Below are positions 23,628 to 34,103 of a DNA stretch of 50,366 nt, in pieces. The translations under genes and the position numbers were made by a program. Below the pieces are notes generated by a model, which was not told where the DNA came from, did not search any database, and saw only the letters and a list, made by a program, of their open reading frames with translations. Within the stretch, counting starts at the first letter, position 1, and each line of letters opens with the position of its first letter. Source of the stretch: JAXMAF01 sp046350555 (GTDB taxonomy: Bacteria; Planctomycetota; Phycisphaerae; Phycisphaerales; SM1A02); the NCBI GenBank assembly GCA_046350555.1, contig JAXMAF010000032.1:1-50366 (forward strand), in the 5' to 3' direction.

Positions 23628-24019
23628 ATGCTCAAGTACGCGTTGATCTTCCTTGCGTCCGGGCGCCGGGCGTGCTGCGCTACGCGCTGGGAGGACTCAT
23701 CCAGGAGTGGTGGGGCGCGACGTTTCCGGTCGGCACGCTGGTCGTCAACGTCACTGGATGCCTGGCGATTGGATTCCTTGCCACGGCATTCTCGGGCGCA
23801 CTGCTCGTCCGGGAGGAATACCGCATCGCCGTGCTCGCCGGCCTGCTCGGCGGATACACGACCTTCTCGTCGTTCGGGCGCGAGACCCTGGCGCTGGTCG
23901 GCGACGGCGAGTGGGGCCGCGCGGGGCTGTACGTGTTGCTGAGCGTCGCCGCGAGCCTCCTGGCGGTCTGGGCCGGCGCCGCGGCCGCGACGAGGATCTA
24001 CGGACCGGGTGCACCATGA
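23628..24019 (+). CDS. crcB: CrcB fluoride channel, one frameshift near the start
   Basis: A Fluc/CrcB subunit that exports fluoride as a dual-topology dimer. The start MLKYALIFLASG (ATG 23628) is in one frame, and after a single missing base near 23655 the protein continues as GVLRYALGGLIQEWWG, then PVGTLVVNVTGC, GGYTTFSSFGRE and a last hydrophobic helix. A GTG at 23672 could give a shortened product lacking the first turn of helix 1. The stop overlaps the DUF190 start by four bases (ATGA), and CrcB-DUF190 pairs are a recurring arrangement. Confidence 0.85.
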
Positions 24020-24393
24020 GCGACTCCCTGAAGCACGGCGTCTTCCACGTTCCGGAGCAGGCCCAGCGCCTGACGATCTACGTCGGCGAGGGTGATCGCT
24101 GGAACCATCGACCTCTCTACGAGGCGATCGTCCTCAAGGCCCGCGAACTGCACATGGCGGGCGCCACCGTGCTCCGCGGTCCGATGGGATTCGGCGCCGA
24201 CAGCCGCATCCACACGAGCAAGGTCCTTCGCCTCTCCGAGGACCTGCCGATCGTGATCGACATCGTGGACAGTCCGGAGCAGATCGCTGCGCTCATCCCG
24301 CACCTGGACGAGATGGTCAAGGGCGGGCTCGTGACGCTCGAGGACGTGAGGGTGTTGATCTACAGCCCGTCCAAGGCGGAGCCGGGGACCTGA
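24016..24393 (+). CDS. DUF190 family protein
   Basis: A 125-residue cytoplasmic protein with the DUF190 pattern: RLTIYVGEGDRW near residue 17, PLYEAIVLKARE, GATVLRGPMGFG, and a final strand PIVIDIVDSPEQI. The fold resembles PII-like small proteins. It is translationally coupled to crcB (ATGA overlap), so a role in fluoride handling or regulation of CrcB is inferred; no biochemical function is established. Confidence 0.85.
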   Translation: MSDSLKHGVFHVPEQAQRLTIYVGEGDRWNHRPLYEAIVLKARELHMAGATVLRGPMGFGADSRIHTSKVLRLSEDLPIVIDIVDSPEQIAALIPHLDEMVKGGLVTLEDVRVLIYSPSKAEPGT

Positions 24394-24413
24394 TACGTAG
24401 GCCGCCGGATGAA

Positions 24414-24440
24414 CGGACGCACTCCCTGTCGCTGCGTCCG
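24414..24440. terminator. Inverted repeat between convergent genes
   Basis: CGGACGCA (24414-24421) and TGCGTCCG (24433-24440) form a perfect 8-base stem with an 11-base loop between the stop codons of DUF190 and the acyltransferase. No T-run follows on either strand. Confidence 0.45.
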
Positions 24441-24468
24441 CGACGATGCACCGCACGGCCGCACCCGT

Positions 24469-25746
24469 TCACTTCGGCGCCCAGCGATCCTTGAGCTTCA
24501 GGAAGTGTCGTTCGAAGAGGTACCAGCTTGCGACGGCCAGCGCGAGCGTCGCCGCGGTCGCCAGGAGCTGAAAGAGAAGCTGTCGCACGAGGTGGCTGCC
24601 TGCGAGCCAGCCCACGCTCGACGAGATGCCGGGGCCAGCCGTCGGCATGAAGAGGATCCGGACGACGGACTGCACGCTCACATGAAAGAGGTAGAGCGCG
24701 TAGGCGTACTTCCCGAACATGCGCAGGACGGGCTGCAACAGGATCCTCGCCGCGCCCGAGCCCGCGCGAGCGCACGCGGCAATGGAGAGGAGCGCGCCGA
24801 AGAAGATGGCGATCACCGTCAAGCCGAGGCGCAGCACGGTCGGATCGGCGTCGCTGCGATCGCCGGCGACCCAGAGGATCCGGAGGAGGAGTGCGCCGGT
24901 GGCAACGAGGACGATCCACGCCGGGCCAACGATCGCCCGCATGCCGCCGGGCCCGCGAACGAGGGCCGCGACGAGTCCGCCCGCCGCGAGGGCATCGAGC
25001 CGGCCGGGCGTGAGGACATAGACCGCGGTCTCGGAGGCGCCGCTCGACAGGAGCGTCCACCGGAAGAGGAGCGCAACACCGATCAACGCGGCGCACGTCC
25101 ACGCGACGGCGCGGCGCGGCATCCAATGGACGAGCCAGGGCCAGGCGAGATAGAACTGCTCCTCGATGGCGAGCGACCAGAGCACATCCGGAATCCCGTG
25201 CCCGGTCCAGCCGTGGATCGCGAAGTAGAAGTTCGCGAGATACGACCAGAACCACCATTGGTGCGGCGCGACCTCGGCGTACTCGCCGATGGCGTGCGCG
25301 AGCGCTCCGTCGCCGAGATGGACGACGCGCGGGATCATCGGCAGCAGCACGAGCGTCACCAGGAGCACCGCGTAGTAGAGCGGGAAGATGCGCAGCGTCC
25401 GGCGGATGTAGAAGTCGCGGAAGGAGCGGGCCGCGCCGCGTGCGCCCCGTCCGTTCGCGGCCGGCTCGCGCGCGTCCCGTCCCTTGGCGTCCATCAGGAT
25501 GCCGGTGATGAGGAAGCCCGAGAGGACGAAGAAGAGATCGACGCCCATCCATCCGGAGCGCACGATGCGGCAGTACCAGAGGTCGAGCGCCGGGCCGCCG
25601 TTGACCGTGACGGCGCGGTTGAGGAACTCCGCCTGGTGGAAGAACATCACCAGCAGGATCGCCACGCCGCGCAGGCCATCGAGCGTGGGCAGGCGGTCCG
25701 GCAACCGCGATGCCTCGCCCGCCCGCGGCGCGCGAGCCAGTATCAT
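24469..25746 (-). CDS. Acyltransferase 3 family membrane protein
   Basis: A 425-residue integral membrane O-acyltransferase (OafA/YrhL type). Recognisable elements are LPTLDGLRGVAILLVMFFHQAEF with the conserved His at the end of helix 1, GVDLFFVLSGFLITGIL, RRTLRIFPLYYAVLL, and DVLWSLAIEEQFYLAWPW, followed by about six more helices. Such proteins acetylate surface polysaccharides, peptidoglycan or lipids; the acceptor is unknown. ATG 25746 has GGGAG six bases upstream; the frame is open further up, but that part is not protein-like. An inserted Arg/Ala-rich loop (about residue 100) is low-complexity. Confidence 0.88.
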   Translation of the reverse strand: MILARAPRAGEASRLPDRLPTLDGLRGVAILLVMFFHQAEFLNRAVTVNGGPALDLWYCRIVRSGWMGVDLFFVLSGFLITGILMDAKGRDAREPAANGRGARGAARSFRDFYIRRTLRIFPLYYAVLLVTLVLLPMIPRVVHLGDGALAHAIGEYAEVAPHQWWFWSYLANFYFAIHGWTGHGIPDVLWSLAIEEQFYLAWPWLVHWMPRRAVAWTCAALIGVALLFRWTLLSSGASETAVYVLTPGRLDALAAGGLVAALVRGPGGMRAIVGPAWIVLVATGALLLRILWVAGDRSDADPTVLRLGLTVIAIFFGALLSIAACARAGSGAARILLQPVLRMFGKYAYALYLFHVSVQSVVRILFMPTAGPGISSSVGWLAGSHLVRQLLFQLLATAATLALAVASWYLFERHFLKLKDRWAPK

Positions 25747-25901
25747 CGATGCTCCCTCTGGCACGCCGCGATGGTAACCCGCCGCGCGGGCGACCACGGC
25801 GGCGGCCCAAGGCCGACATCGCGATGCGATCTTCGGCCAGCACCGACCCGAGCGCCAGACCTCGGGATCGGACCTCGCCTCCGGACACAAAGGAGATTCG
25901 C

Positions 25902-26801
25902 ATGAGCTTGCTCGCCGCACGCGGTCGCTCGAAGGATGCGCGACGTTGCGCAGCGTCGGAACGCGCCATCGCCCGCCGTCGGCATCGTCCAGGCGGGCCG
26001 GCGACGCGCCGTTCGTGGGCGATGTCATCGCCCGCATGTTGGTGCGCAGCCGTTGCCACGCTCGCCGCGATGCGGTGCGCGCCGCACGCCGTCGCGCAGA
26101 CCTTCACGTTCGACTCCGGCGTCGCCGGATGGGCCGTCTACGACATCTCGTACAACGGTCAGCCGCTGAGCAACCCTCAGCCGGTCGGCGTGCCGTCGTT
26201 CGACGCCAACAACGGCCTCGCCCCGGGCAGCCTCCGCGTCGAGGACCAGGCCTCGGAGACGTGGATCGGCGCGACCAGCGCCGTCGCCGGGGACAGGTCC
26301 GGGCTCTTCGGAGTCTCCTCCGTCTCCTTCGATGTCTACTACCGCTTCACCGACCCCGACGTCTACGCCGCGATTGCGCTCTACGGCGCCGGGCTCACGC
26401 TCTATCAGCCCCACGATCCGCCGGCGCTCGATGTGTGGCTTCACTGGGATTTCCCCCTTGTTGCCGGCGCCTGGCGGGTGGATTCGATCCTCGGTCCGCT
26501 GGCGACCGCGCAGCAGATCCACGATGTCCTCGCCGACCTCCAGGGTGTCTTCATCCACACCGAGTGGAAGACGGGACCCGACGACACGAACGTCGACAAC
26601 ATCGCGATCGGACCGTGCATGGGCGGCGGTGGGCCGGCATGCTGTCCCGCGGACCTCGATCGCAACGGCGTCGTCGACGCTGCCGACCTCGGGATGCTCC
26701 TGAGCGCCTGGGGCACGACCGGCCCCGGCGACCTCAATGGCTCCGGTGCGGTCGATGCCGCCGATCTTGGCCTGCTGCTCGGGTCGTGGGGACCGTGTTG
26801 A
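25902..26801 (+). CDS. Secreted protein with C-terminal dockerin repeats
   Basis: About 299 residues. The N-terminal 65 residues are basic and then hydrophobic (ACWCAAVATLAAMRCAPHAVA), a long export signal. The mature part begins QTFTFDSGVAGWAVYDI and resembles a carbohydrate-binding jelly-roll of the kind that senses a filled 'FDSGVxGW' start; no catalytic motif is visible. It ends ACCPADLDRNGVVDAADLG and DLNGSGAVDAADLGLLLGSW, two dockerin repeats. ATG 25902 has a very good ribosome-binding site (AGGAG, 25891-25895, six bases of spacing). Likely a surface or matrix component. Confidence 0.8.
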   Translation: MSLLAARGRSKDARRCAASERAIARRRHRPGGPATRRSWAMSSPACWCAAVATLAAMRCAPHAVAQTFTFDSGVAGWAVYDISYNGQPLSNPQPVGVPSFDANNGLAPGSLRVEDQASETWIGATSAVAGDRSGLFGVSSVSFDVYYRFTDPDVYAAIALYGAGLTLYQPHDPPALDVWLHWDFPLVAGAWRVDSILGPLATAQQIHDVLADLQGVFIHTEWKTGPDDTNVDNIAIGPCMGGGGPACCPADLDRNGVVDAADLGMLLSAWGTTGPGDLNGSGAVDAADLGLLLGSWGPC

Positions 26802-26821
26802 TTCGCGCGGTCGGGAAGGCG

Positions 26822-26838
26822 ACCGGCGCGGCGCCGGT
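26822..26838. terminator. Short hairpin between convergent genes
   Basis: ACCGGCG-CGG-CGCCGGT, a perfect 7-base stem with a 3-base loop, lies just after the dockerin protein stop and before the end of the response regulator. Strong stem but no T-tract. Confidence 0.4.
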
Positions 26839-26957
26839 GCGATCGGGCGCGGCGAGGGGCGCGTCGCGAGTGTGCACCGCAGCGTCGCCGCGGCCCGGTC
26901 GGCGGCGGTGCTCGAGACAGCGAGCATGGAGGGCCGTGGGCCGGCGCCACGACGTCG

Positions 26958-27704
26958 CTACGGCTCTGCGAATCCCTCGCGGATCGCGAATCGCAGCAGG
27001 CCCGCCCGCGACTTGACGCCAAGCTTGTTCATCAGGTGGTTCTGGTGGCTGTCGATCGTCTTGGTGCTTCGCGCAAGTTCCCGGGCGATCTCGGCCCGCG
27101 AACGGCCCTTCCCGATGAGCCGCAGGATCGCGATCTCGCGCTCGGTGAGCGCCGCGAGGTGCGTTGGCGGCGGGCCGTCAGTGGCCCGACCCACGTCGGA
27201 ATCGGCGCGCGAGGCAGCCGTCTGCGGCGTCAGGCATCGCTCGCGCACCTTGGGACCCATCACGAACCCGTCGCCGCCACCCCTCCCGGAGCACTGCCGG
27301 ACCACTTCGTGGATTCCGGCGACGATCGACTTCAGGTCGTCGCCCTTGGCGAAGTAGCCGCAGGCGCCGCAACGGTGGGCCGCGGCGATGTATCCGTCGC
27401 GCACGTGCGCGCTGAGGAAGACGACGCGCACGCGAGGGAACATCTGCCCGACGCGGTCGGCCATCTCGAAGGCGTCGGGTCCGGGCATCTCGATGTCGAG
27501 GAGCACCACGTCCGGCTTGAGCCGCGCGGTCTCGTCGAGCAGCCGTTCGGCCGAGTCCAGCCAGCCGACGACGCGGATCGTCCCGTCGATGCCAAACTGG
27601 GCCTTGAGTCCCTCGACAAGGACCTCGTGGTCGTCCACGCAGAGGACGCGGATGCCGGCGCCGGCACCGGGAATGGTCGCGTTGCCCGGCTTCGCCTCCA
27701 CCAT
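26958..27704 (-). CDS. NarL/FixJ-type response regulator
   Basis: A two-component regulator of about 248 residues. The receiver domain has the acidic pair VDDHE (residues 24-25), phospho-acceptor Asp70 in LLDIEMPG, and Lys in YFAKGDD. The output domain is a LuxR-type HTH: LTEREIAILRLIGKGRSRAE, then STKTIDSHQNHLMNKLGV. ATG 27704 is chosen; the frame is open to 27770, but the only upstream starts there are TTG and GTG. The gene lies directly downstream of a PAS histidine kinase on the same strand, its probable partner. The regulon is unknown. Confidence 0.9.
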   Translation of the reverse strand: MVEAKPGNATIPGAGAGIRVLCVDDHEVLVEGLKAQFGIDGTIRVVGWLDSAERLLDETARLKPDVVLLDIEMPGPDAFEMADRVGQMFPRVRVVFLSAHVRDGYIAAAHRCGACGYFAKGDDLKSIVAGIHEVVRQCSGRGGGDGFVMGPKVRERCLTPQTAASRADSDVGRATDGPPPTHLAALTEREIAILRLIGKGRSRAEIARELARSTKTIDSHQNHLMNKLGVKSRAGLLRFAIREGFAEP

Positions 27705-27779
27705 GACGCGCGCCGCGCGTCGGGCATCGTTCGTCGCCGGTCCTTCCCCGATCGCGGTGGCCACGCCCAAGGGCGTGCC

Positions 27780-29088
27780 GGTGGTCGCCGTGCGATGTGC
27801 GTTCAGGACGCTCCGGACGGCGCGCGCTCGGCGCGGCCAGCGCGCGCTCTGCGGGCGACGGGCAGGTCGAGGATAGCGGCCGTTCCTTGCCGAGCGTCGA
27901 ATCGATCCGGACCGAGCCGCCCGCGTCGTTCACGACCCGCGCCACGAGCGGCAATCCCAGGCCGGTGCCGAGGCCGCGCGCCCAGTCGTGAGAAGGTCGA
28001 GCACGGCGCTCACCTCGTCGGTCATGCCCGTTCCGTTGTCCTGCACGACGAGCCGGACGGTCTCCGGGCGCGCCGTTCCGAGGAGGTGGCGCTAGCTCGG
28101 CAGAGATGCGGACCACCTTTCCGGCCGCCCGCGACAAGGCGCGGGGATCGCCTGTCCGGCGTTGACGACGAGGTTGAGCACGGCCTGGGTCAGGCGATGC
28201 GGCGCGATGGCGACGGGCGGCAGCCGCTCGCGCCGGCCCCGTTCCGATCGTCGCCTGGCCGGCGCGGACGCGCCGATCGATGCGACGACGCGCGTACTGG
28301 GTACCGGATTGGAGAGCAAGGCGCTGTCTGGGCCCACCGCGGCGGCAGCCGTGGTTCGAAGAGCCGCACCGTCATCATCGTCGTCGAGGTCGCACCAGCT
28401 CTCCCGATCGGGATCGGCCACGAGGAAGTGCAGTCCGTCGGCGAGCTGCTGGAGGTAGTCGATTCCTCGGTGGGCCTGCTTGACCTGGCGCCGAACCTCC
28501 GCATCGCGCGTCGCCGCCGCGGCGGCGTTCGAAGTGCACGCTGCTGCCGGCAGGAGCACGTTGTTCATGTCGTGCCGGTCCCGCGGCGAGCGTGCCGACG
28601 AAGGCGAGGCGATCGGCCATGCGGATCCGCTCGATGCTTCGGCGCAGTTCCTCGGTCCGCTCCTCGACGAGCCGCTCCAATTGGTCCTGGTGGCGGGCGA
28701 GCTCGTCGCGCACGCGATTGCGTTCGGTGATGTCGCGAACGATTCCGACGAAGAGCGGCTCGCCGTGGTCGGGCACCTCGGCGCGCGAGATGGAGAGTTC
28801 GACCGGGAAGATGGATCCGTCCCGGCGCACGGCCTCGAGCTCGCGCGGTCGGCCCATGATCCGGCTCTCCCCGGTGCGCGCATACCGCTCGAGATCGCCG
28901 GCGTGCGCCGAGCGATGCGGCTCGGGCATGAGAACCGAGACGTCGCGGCCGATCAGTTCGCTCGGCCTCCAGCCGAAGACGGACAGCACGGAATCGCTGG
29001 CGGAGAGGATGGCGCCGCGCAGGTCGATGGTGAAGATCGGGTCGAGCGCCGCCGCGAGGGCCGCCCGGTCGCGCGCGGCCGCCTGCAC
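27780..29088 (-). pseudogene. PAS-domain sensor histidine kinase, frameshifted
   Basis: From GTG 29088 the first frame gives a PAS domain (ALDPIFTIDLRGAILSASDS, VFGWRPSELIGRDVSVLMPE) with its PAC end GIVRDITERNRVRDEL, a coiled coil, and RMADRLAFVGTLAAG. The histidine box continues in another frame (HDMNNVLLP). The N-box LTQAVLNLVVNAGQAIP and the G-box GTGLGLPLVARVVNDAGG are each in further frames, so at least three shifts are present (near 28575, 28150 and 27980). All kinase motifs survive, which points to read errors. Upstream of 29088 an in-frame stop sits at 29101, so no sensor transmembrane part is attached as read. Partner: the regulator downstream. Confidence 0.7.
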
Positions 29089-29660
29089 GGCCGAGAGGCG
29101 CTAGGGGCCCCGTCGCCCGGATCCACCCGGCGCCGCCGCAACGCGTTCGGGCCGCTTGCGGTCGCTGCGGATCCTCGACGGCATCCGGCGATCGTACGGG
29201 GCATCGCGGCCGGCCGAGGCGGGCAAAGATCGGCCCCGGCGCGCCGCAATCCAAGGAAGTTTCCTCATTGCGGCCCGGCCCTCGCGACCGAATCCTGTTG
29301 ATGTTGGCCGCGAGCGGCGCAGCGTGGCGACCGGATCGGCCTCGACTTCGTCCGGCGCGACGCCGCGACCGGAGCATCGACCACGTCACCGCCCGCGAGC
29401 GGAAATCGCCGGAGGACGCGCATGCCCTTGCGAGATTCGGACCATGCTGCTGATCGCGGGGATGCGCGACAGCGCTGCCGCGAGCACGTCGCGCTTTTGC
29501 GCTTGGAGCGGGTCGAGAAATTCCAGCGGCTTGAGCGTCGATCTCTTCCGCGCCCCGCTCGGTGATCGCCTGGGCCGCCCTGCTCGGCGCGCGACCTGAT
29601 CCGCGCCCGTTGCCGTGGCGGGCTACGTCGTGCTCTGGCCGACGCACCGACCAGGCCGGC
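29089..29660. other. No intact gene seen
   Basis: No frame carries a recognisable protein throughout. On the minus strand a short protein-like stretch, PLEFLDPLQAQKRDVLAAAL and then SRIPAISSMVRIS, lies at about 29425-29530 and ends in a stop; it may be the tail of a frameshifted small gene. I cannot name it. Confidence 0.35.
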
Positions 29661-30441
29661 GTTGCCGACGCCGCCGGACAACGCGGTGACCGCGGGGCGC
29701 GACCGGGCCGCGCTCGAGGCGATCGCCGGCGGCGCCATCGGCAACCGCCAACGACGAGCGTGCCGCGCGGTACTGCCCGGGCCGATGCCGAAGACGATGT
29801 GCGCTACATCACCGTGACGACCACGAAGCGCGCCGGTCATGGATGTCGAAGGCCCGCCACGGCGAGCAGCAGGCAGACCTCGATCCCGACGGCCATGAGC
29901 GTCGCCCAGGCACAGGTCTCGAGGCGCCCGACCGCGGCCCCGATCGCCTCGCGGGCAGCGGCATACATGGCCGCGAACATGGCGCCGAAGGTCGCGTTGA
30001 AGTGGTACGCCCGGCCAGGCGGGTGCGCGCGGTCGAGTACGACGGCTGCTCCAGCGGCTCGCCGAATCGCCTTGAAAGCGGGGAAAGACCTTGAAGAGCG
30101 GCATCTGCGGAATGCGTCCGGCCCTGCCCCGAGGCGTCGGAGAAGACGAACGGCAGGCGGAAAAGGTCGTAGACGACGGCGCTTAGAGGCCCGCAAGGAG
30201 CCGATCACGACGGCGCATGGAAGCCGCTGGTCGCCCTTCGCGCTGATCGAGCGCGGCGATGCCGTAGAGGCGCGATCGTCGCGGAAGCAGGATCGCGAAG
30301 AAGAACGTCCGCATGTCGCAGAGTCCGTACATCACGCTCAGCAGGCACCAGATCGACGTGGCCGCAGGCGAAGACGAGCAGTCGTCCGGAAGCCTTGGCC
30401 CATTGAAGCGGGGCTGGGAGACGTGTGATGCGTGAACCCAT
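29660..30441 (-). pseudogene. Unnamed multi-helix membrane protein, frameshifted
   Basis: Hydrophobic, protein-like segments follow one another on the minus strand in changing frames: CLLSVMYGLCDMRTFFFAIL, AVVYDLFRLPFVFSDASGQ, MPLFKVFPRF, AYHFNATFGAMFAAMYAA, ATLMAVGIEVCLLLAVAGL and AHIVFGIGPG. Together they would make one protein of about 250 residues with five or six helices. I do not recognise a named family. ATG 30441 (MGSRITRLP) overlaps the end of the corrected metal ATPase gene, so it is probably in the same transcript. Confidence 0.45.
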
Positions 30442-30450
30442 GCGCGCAGT

Positions 30451-32404
30451 CTACGACGATGTCTCCGCCGGAGGGCCGCAGTCGAGCACTTCGGGCGCAT
30501 CGCCTTGCGCAGGGCGTTGAGCGGCCAAGACGTCGATCGCCTCCTGGCTCAGCGCCGGCGACCGGCGTGAGCAGTCCCCCGCTGGCGACGATCATCCCGA
30601 TCACGCTCAGGGCCATGCCGCCGACGGCGCTCTGAAGGGCGATCTGCCGCATGCGCCGGCTGATGTGCATGAACTCGTCGACGCGCTCCAGCGAGCTGTC
30701 CATGATGACGACGCCGGCGGCCTCGGTCGTGATGTCGCTGTTCTGGCCGATCGCCACGCCAACGGTCGCGGCCATGAGCGCCGGGGCGTCGTTGATGCCG
30801 TCGCCGACGTACAGGGTGCGGGCGCGGGCGACCTCGTCGCGCACGATCTGGACCTTCTCCTCCGGCGTCTTCTGGGCGTGCACGTCGGCGATGCCGACCT
30901 GCTCGGCGAGGTAGCGCACCTCCGATTCCCGGTCGCCCGAGACGATCATGACGCGATTGAAGTGGTGGCGCGGCTTGAGGTGCTGGATGAAGGAGACGCC
31001 CTCGGCGCGCGGCTCGTCGCGGAAGCGATAGACGGCCGCGTAGCGGTTGTCGATGATCACGAAGCACTCGAGTCCGCCGGCATGCGGAGGGATGCGATCG
31101 AGGCCGAGGATCGGCGGCGCCTCCGCCGACTTCGTGGCGACGGCCTTGGCGATGCCGCCCCGACTCGTGACCTGCACCGAGTGTCCGTCGACGACGCCGC
31201 GCAGCCCCTGGCCGGGCGGCTCGCTGATCTGGCTCGCCTCGCGCAGCGCGACCTTCGCGGTCGCCGCGGCCTCCATGACGGCATGGGCGAGCGGATGCTT
31301 CGAGTAGCGCTCGACGCTCGCGACCAGCGAGAGGATGCGCGTCGCGTCCAGGCCCGACTCGCCGTTGAGCCCGGGGGCGACGACCTGCTCGATCAGCCGG
31401 GGACGCCCGTAGGTGAGTGTTCCGGTCTTGTCGAAGATGACCGTGCGGCACGTCGTGATCCGCTCGAGCACGGCCGGATCCTTCACGACGATGCCGCGCC
31501 GGGCGCAGAGCGAGATGGCACCGATGATCGCCACCGGGATCGCGATGAGCAGCGGACACGGCGTCGCGACCACGAGCACGGCGAGGAAGCGCGTCGGGTT
31601 CCCGCTGACCGCCCACGCGGCGAGGGCGATCGCCACCGCCACCGGCGTGTAGATCGCGCCGAGCCGATCCCCGAGCCGCTGCATGCGCGGACGGTTCTGC
31701 TCGGTGGCGCGCATCACCTCCATGATCTTGGCGTAGCGCGAGTCGGCGGCCGGGCGCGTGGCCCGGATCGTGAGCGCCGACTCGCCGTTGATGGCGCCGG
31801 AGATCACCTCCGACCCGGGCGTCTTGGACATCTGGAACGGCTCGCCGGTCAGGAACGATTCGTCCATGACCCCGTGGCCCTCGGTGACCACGCCGTCGAC
31901 GGGCGCGATGTCGTGCGGAAAGATCACCAGCGTGTCTCCCGCCCCCACCTGCTCCAGCGGCACGTCGTCGATCCGCGAACCGTTGCGGCGGTGGGCGATC
32001 GACGGCATGCGCTGCGCCAGCGCGCGGAGCACGGACGATGCGCTGCGCACCGCGTAGCTCTCCAGCGCCTCGCCTCCCGAGAGCATGAGGACCACGATCG
32101 CGCCGGCGAGGTATTCGCCGAGCACCACCGCGGTGATGATCGAGATGCCGGCGAGGAGGTCGGCGCCGAACTGGAGTCGAAGGACCTTCCCCAGCAGCTC
32201 GAGGACCAGCGGAATCCCGCCGAAGCCGAGCACGATCCAGAGTGGAAGGTCGAACGTCGACGCGTCCGTTCGGAGCCCGAACCTGAGGACCAGATGCAGG
32301 GCGATCCCGGCGAGCGCCACGGCGGCGATGACGAGCATCTTGCGGCTCGTCCAGAAGGCCGTGACCTTCGCGAGCGCGGAACGCGGTGTGGGAGGCGAGG
32401 TCAA
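30451..32404 (-). CDS. P1B-type heavy-metal ATPase with TPC motif
   Basis: A metal-exporting P-type ATPase. Seen in order: helices near the N-terminus, phosphatase MDESFLTGEP, metal site TPCPLLIAIPVAI in place of the usual CPC, phosphorylation DKTGTLT, HP dipeptide in SKHPLAHAV, and GDGINDAPALMAATVG. The main frame diverges near 30568. Restoring the frame there gives ALSQEAIDV, the QExxD helix motif; TPC plus QExxD is the signature of the P1B-5 group, reported to move Ni(II) and Fe(II). With two more one-base corrections the protein ends at TAG 30451. No N-terminal metal-binding domain is present. The start is unsure: TTG 32404 is the best in-frame choice; the first ATG is inside helix 1. Confidence 0.82.
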
Positions 32405-32493
32405 GCTCGGATGGTACTCGCCCGTGGCGAGGTCGATCGAATGGACGCCGATCGGTCGGGGCGATCGCCCCGACCGGCGCGACGCGCAGGCCG

Positions 32494-33850
32494 TCAGCGC
32501 GGCGACTCCTCGTCGCCGGCGCCGATACGTCCAAGCCGCCGAAGCTCGGGGACGAACGCGGCGGTCGCGATCACCACGAGCAGCGTGCCGACGCCACCCG
32601 AGACGGCAAGCGCTGGCGACGGCGCCGGAACCAGGTCGCCACCAGCCCGCCTCGAATCCGCCGAGCACCTGTTCTTCGAGCACTCGATGAAGACGCTGTT
32701 CACCGCCGAGACGCGGCCGCGCAGCCGATCGGTGCGCACGCTCACCAGCACGTGACGGATCACGACGCTGATGTTGTCCAGTAGCGCCGAGCGTCGCCGG
32801 CCGCGAGGAGAGCCAGACGGGCCGAGAGGCCGAAGACGACCGTGCACGCGCCGAACCCCGCGATCGACCAGAGGAGCGCGGGGCCGGCGCGCCGAAATGG
32901 CGGTCGATGGGCGAGGACGATCGCCATGGCGAGCGCGCCGACGAAGGGCGCCGCGCGGAGCGCCCCGAGCCCCAGCGGGCCGACATGGAGGATGTCGCTG
33001 GCGAAGACGGGCATGAGCGCGGTGGCGCCGCCGAGGAGGACCGCGAAGAGATCGAGCGCGATGGCGCCGAAGACGGTCCGCTCGCGCCGGATGTGCCGCA
33101 CGCCTTCGAGCATGCCGGGCATGAGCACCGACGGGCGAACCACCGACCAGATCCGATGCCAGGGCTTCTTCCGCGATGCCGCCGGTTCGCCCGCGCGCGG
33201 CGCCTCGACGTCGTCGTCGTGCGGTCGGATGAACGTGGCGGTGACGGCGAACCAGAGGCAGGTCGCGGCGGCGATCACGTAGACCGGCCACGCCGTCTTC
33301 GTCATCGCGATGAGTGCGCCGGCGAGCAGCGGCCCGGTCGTCGCGGCGAGCTGGAAGACGCCGCTGTTCCACGTGACTGCGTTGTGGAAGAGCGGCCCCG
33401 CCGCGCCACCGGGCATGATGAGCGGCAGCAGGCTCGAGCGGCTCGACCGTTGAAGACCCGCGCGCAGCCCGTGAGCGCGATGAGGGCGTAGATCCACCAG
33501 ACTCCGGCGGCGCCGTCGCCGAAGGCGCCGCGCTGCCACGCGAGCGACCCCGCCGCAAGCAGCAGGCCCGCGAACGTGAAGCCGAATTGGGTGAGGACGA
33601 GCACGCGCCGGCGATCGACGAGATCGACGATCCGACCTGGCGGGTAGCCGCCAGCACCACCGTCGGCAAGCGCCCGGGCGAGCCCGGCGATGCCCAGCCG
33701 CGAGTGGGTCGTGCGTCCGCCTTGTAGATCTCCCACGCCAGCCGCCGTCGCCCGCATCTGAAGCCCGACTGACGCGGGCAGCCAGCCGCCAACGAAGAGC
33801 CGATAGCGCGCCTGCGCAAGCGCGGCGAATGGATCGGGGCATCGTGCGCC
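32494..33850 (-). pseudogene. MFS transporter (EntS-like), multiply frameshifted
   Basis: Fragments of a major facilitator protein of the MFS_3/EntS type lie in order across all three frames: QARYRLFVGGWLPASVGLQM, WEIYK, LGIAGLARAL, VDLVDRRRVLVLTQFGFTFA, LPLIMPGGAAGPLFHNAVTW, TGPLLAGALIAMTKTAWPVY, FGAIALDLFAVLLGGATALM, PLGLGALRAAPFVGALAMAI, DNISVVIRHVLVSVRTDRLR GRVSAV and GGVGTLLVVIATAAFVP. At least five one-base shifts are needed. The last frame stops at 32494, 90 bases before the metal ATPase. N-terminal start not resolved; it should be near 33850. Substrate unknown. Confidence 0.65.
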
Positions 33851-34103
33851 GAATCCGAACGGAGCGGCTGCCGCCGGCCCGCGGCGGCGGAATGGAGGGT
33901 GGTCTGCGGGCGTTGATCGGTGGGCGCGATGCGCTGTCCCGTGTCCCGGTCCCCGCTGCACGCCCGGAGATTCGTCTGTTGCGTCCCCGCGCCCGGCGCG
34001 CGACAATACCGCACGGCCGCAAGGGCGCCACCTCGCACTGCCGACGGACCGTTTCGTCCGCGCCGCCGCCCTTGACCCGCGCACCTTCGAGCGACTTCCA
34101 TGC
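33851..34103. other. Divergent gap between MFS and CotH genes
   Basis: About 250 bases between divergent genes. I see no coding region and no clear -35/-10 pair. It should contain the promoters for both directions. Confidence 0.35.
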
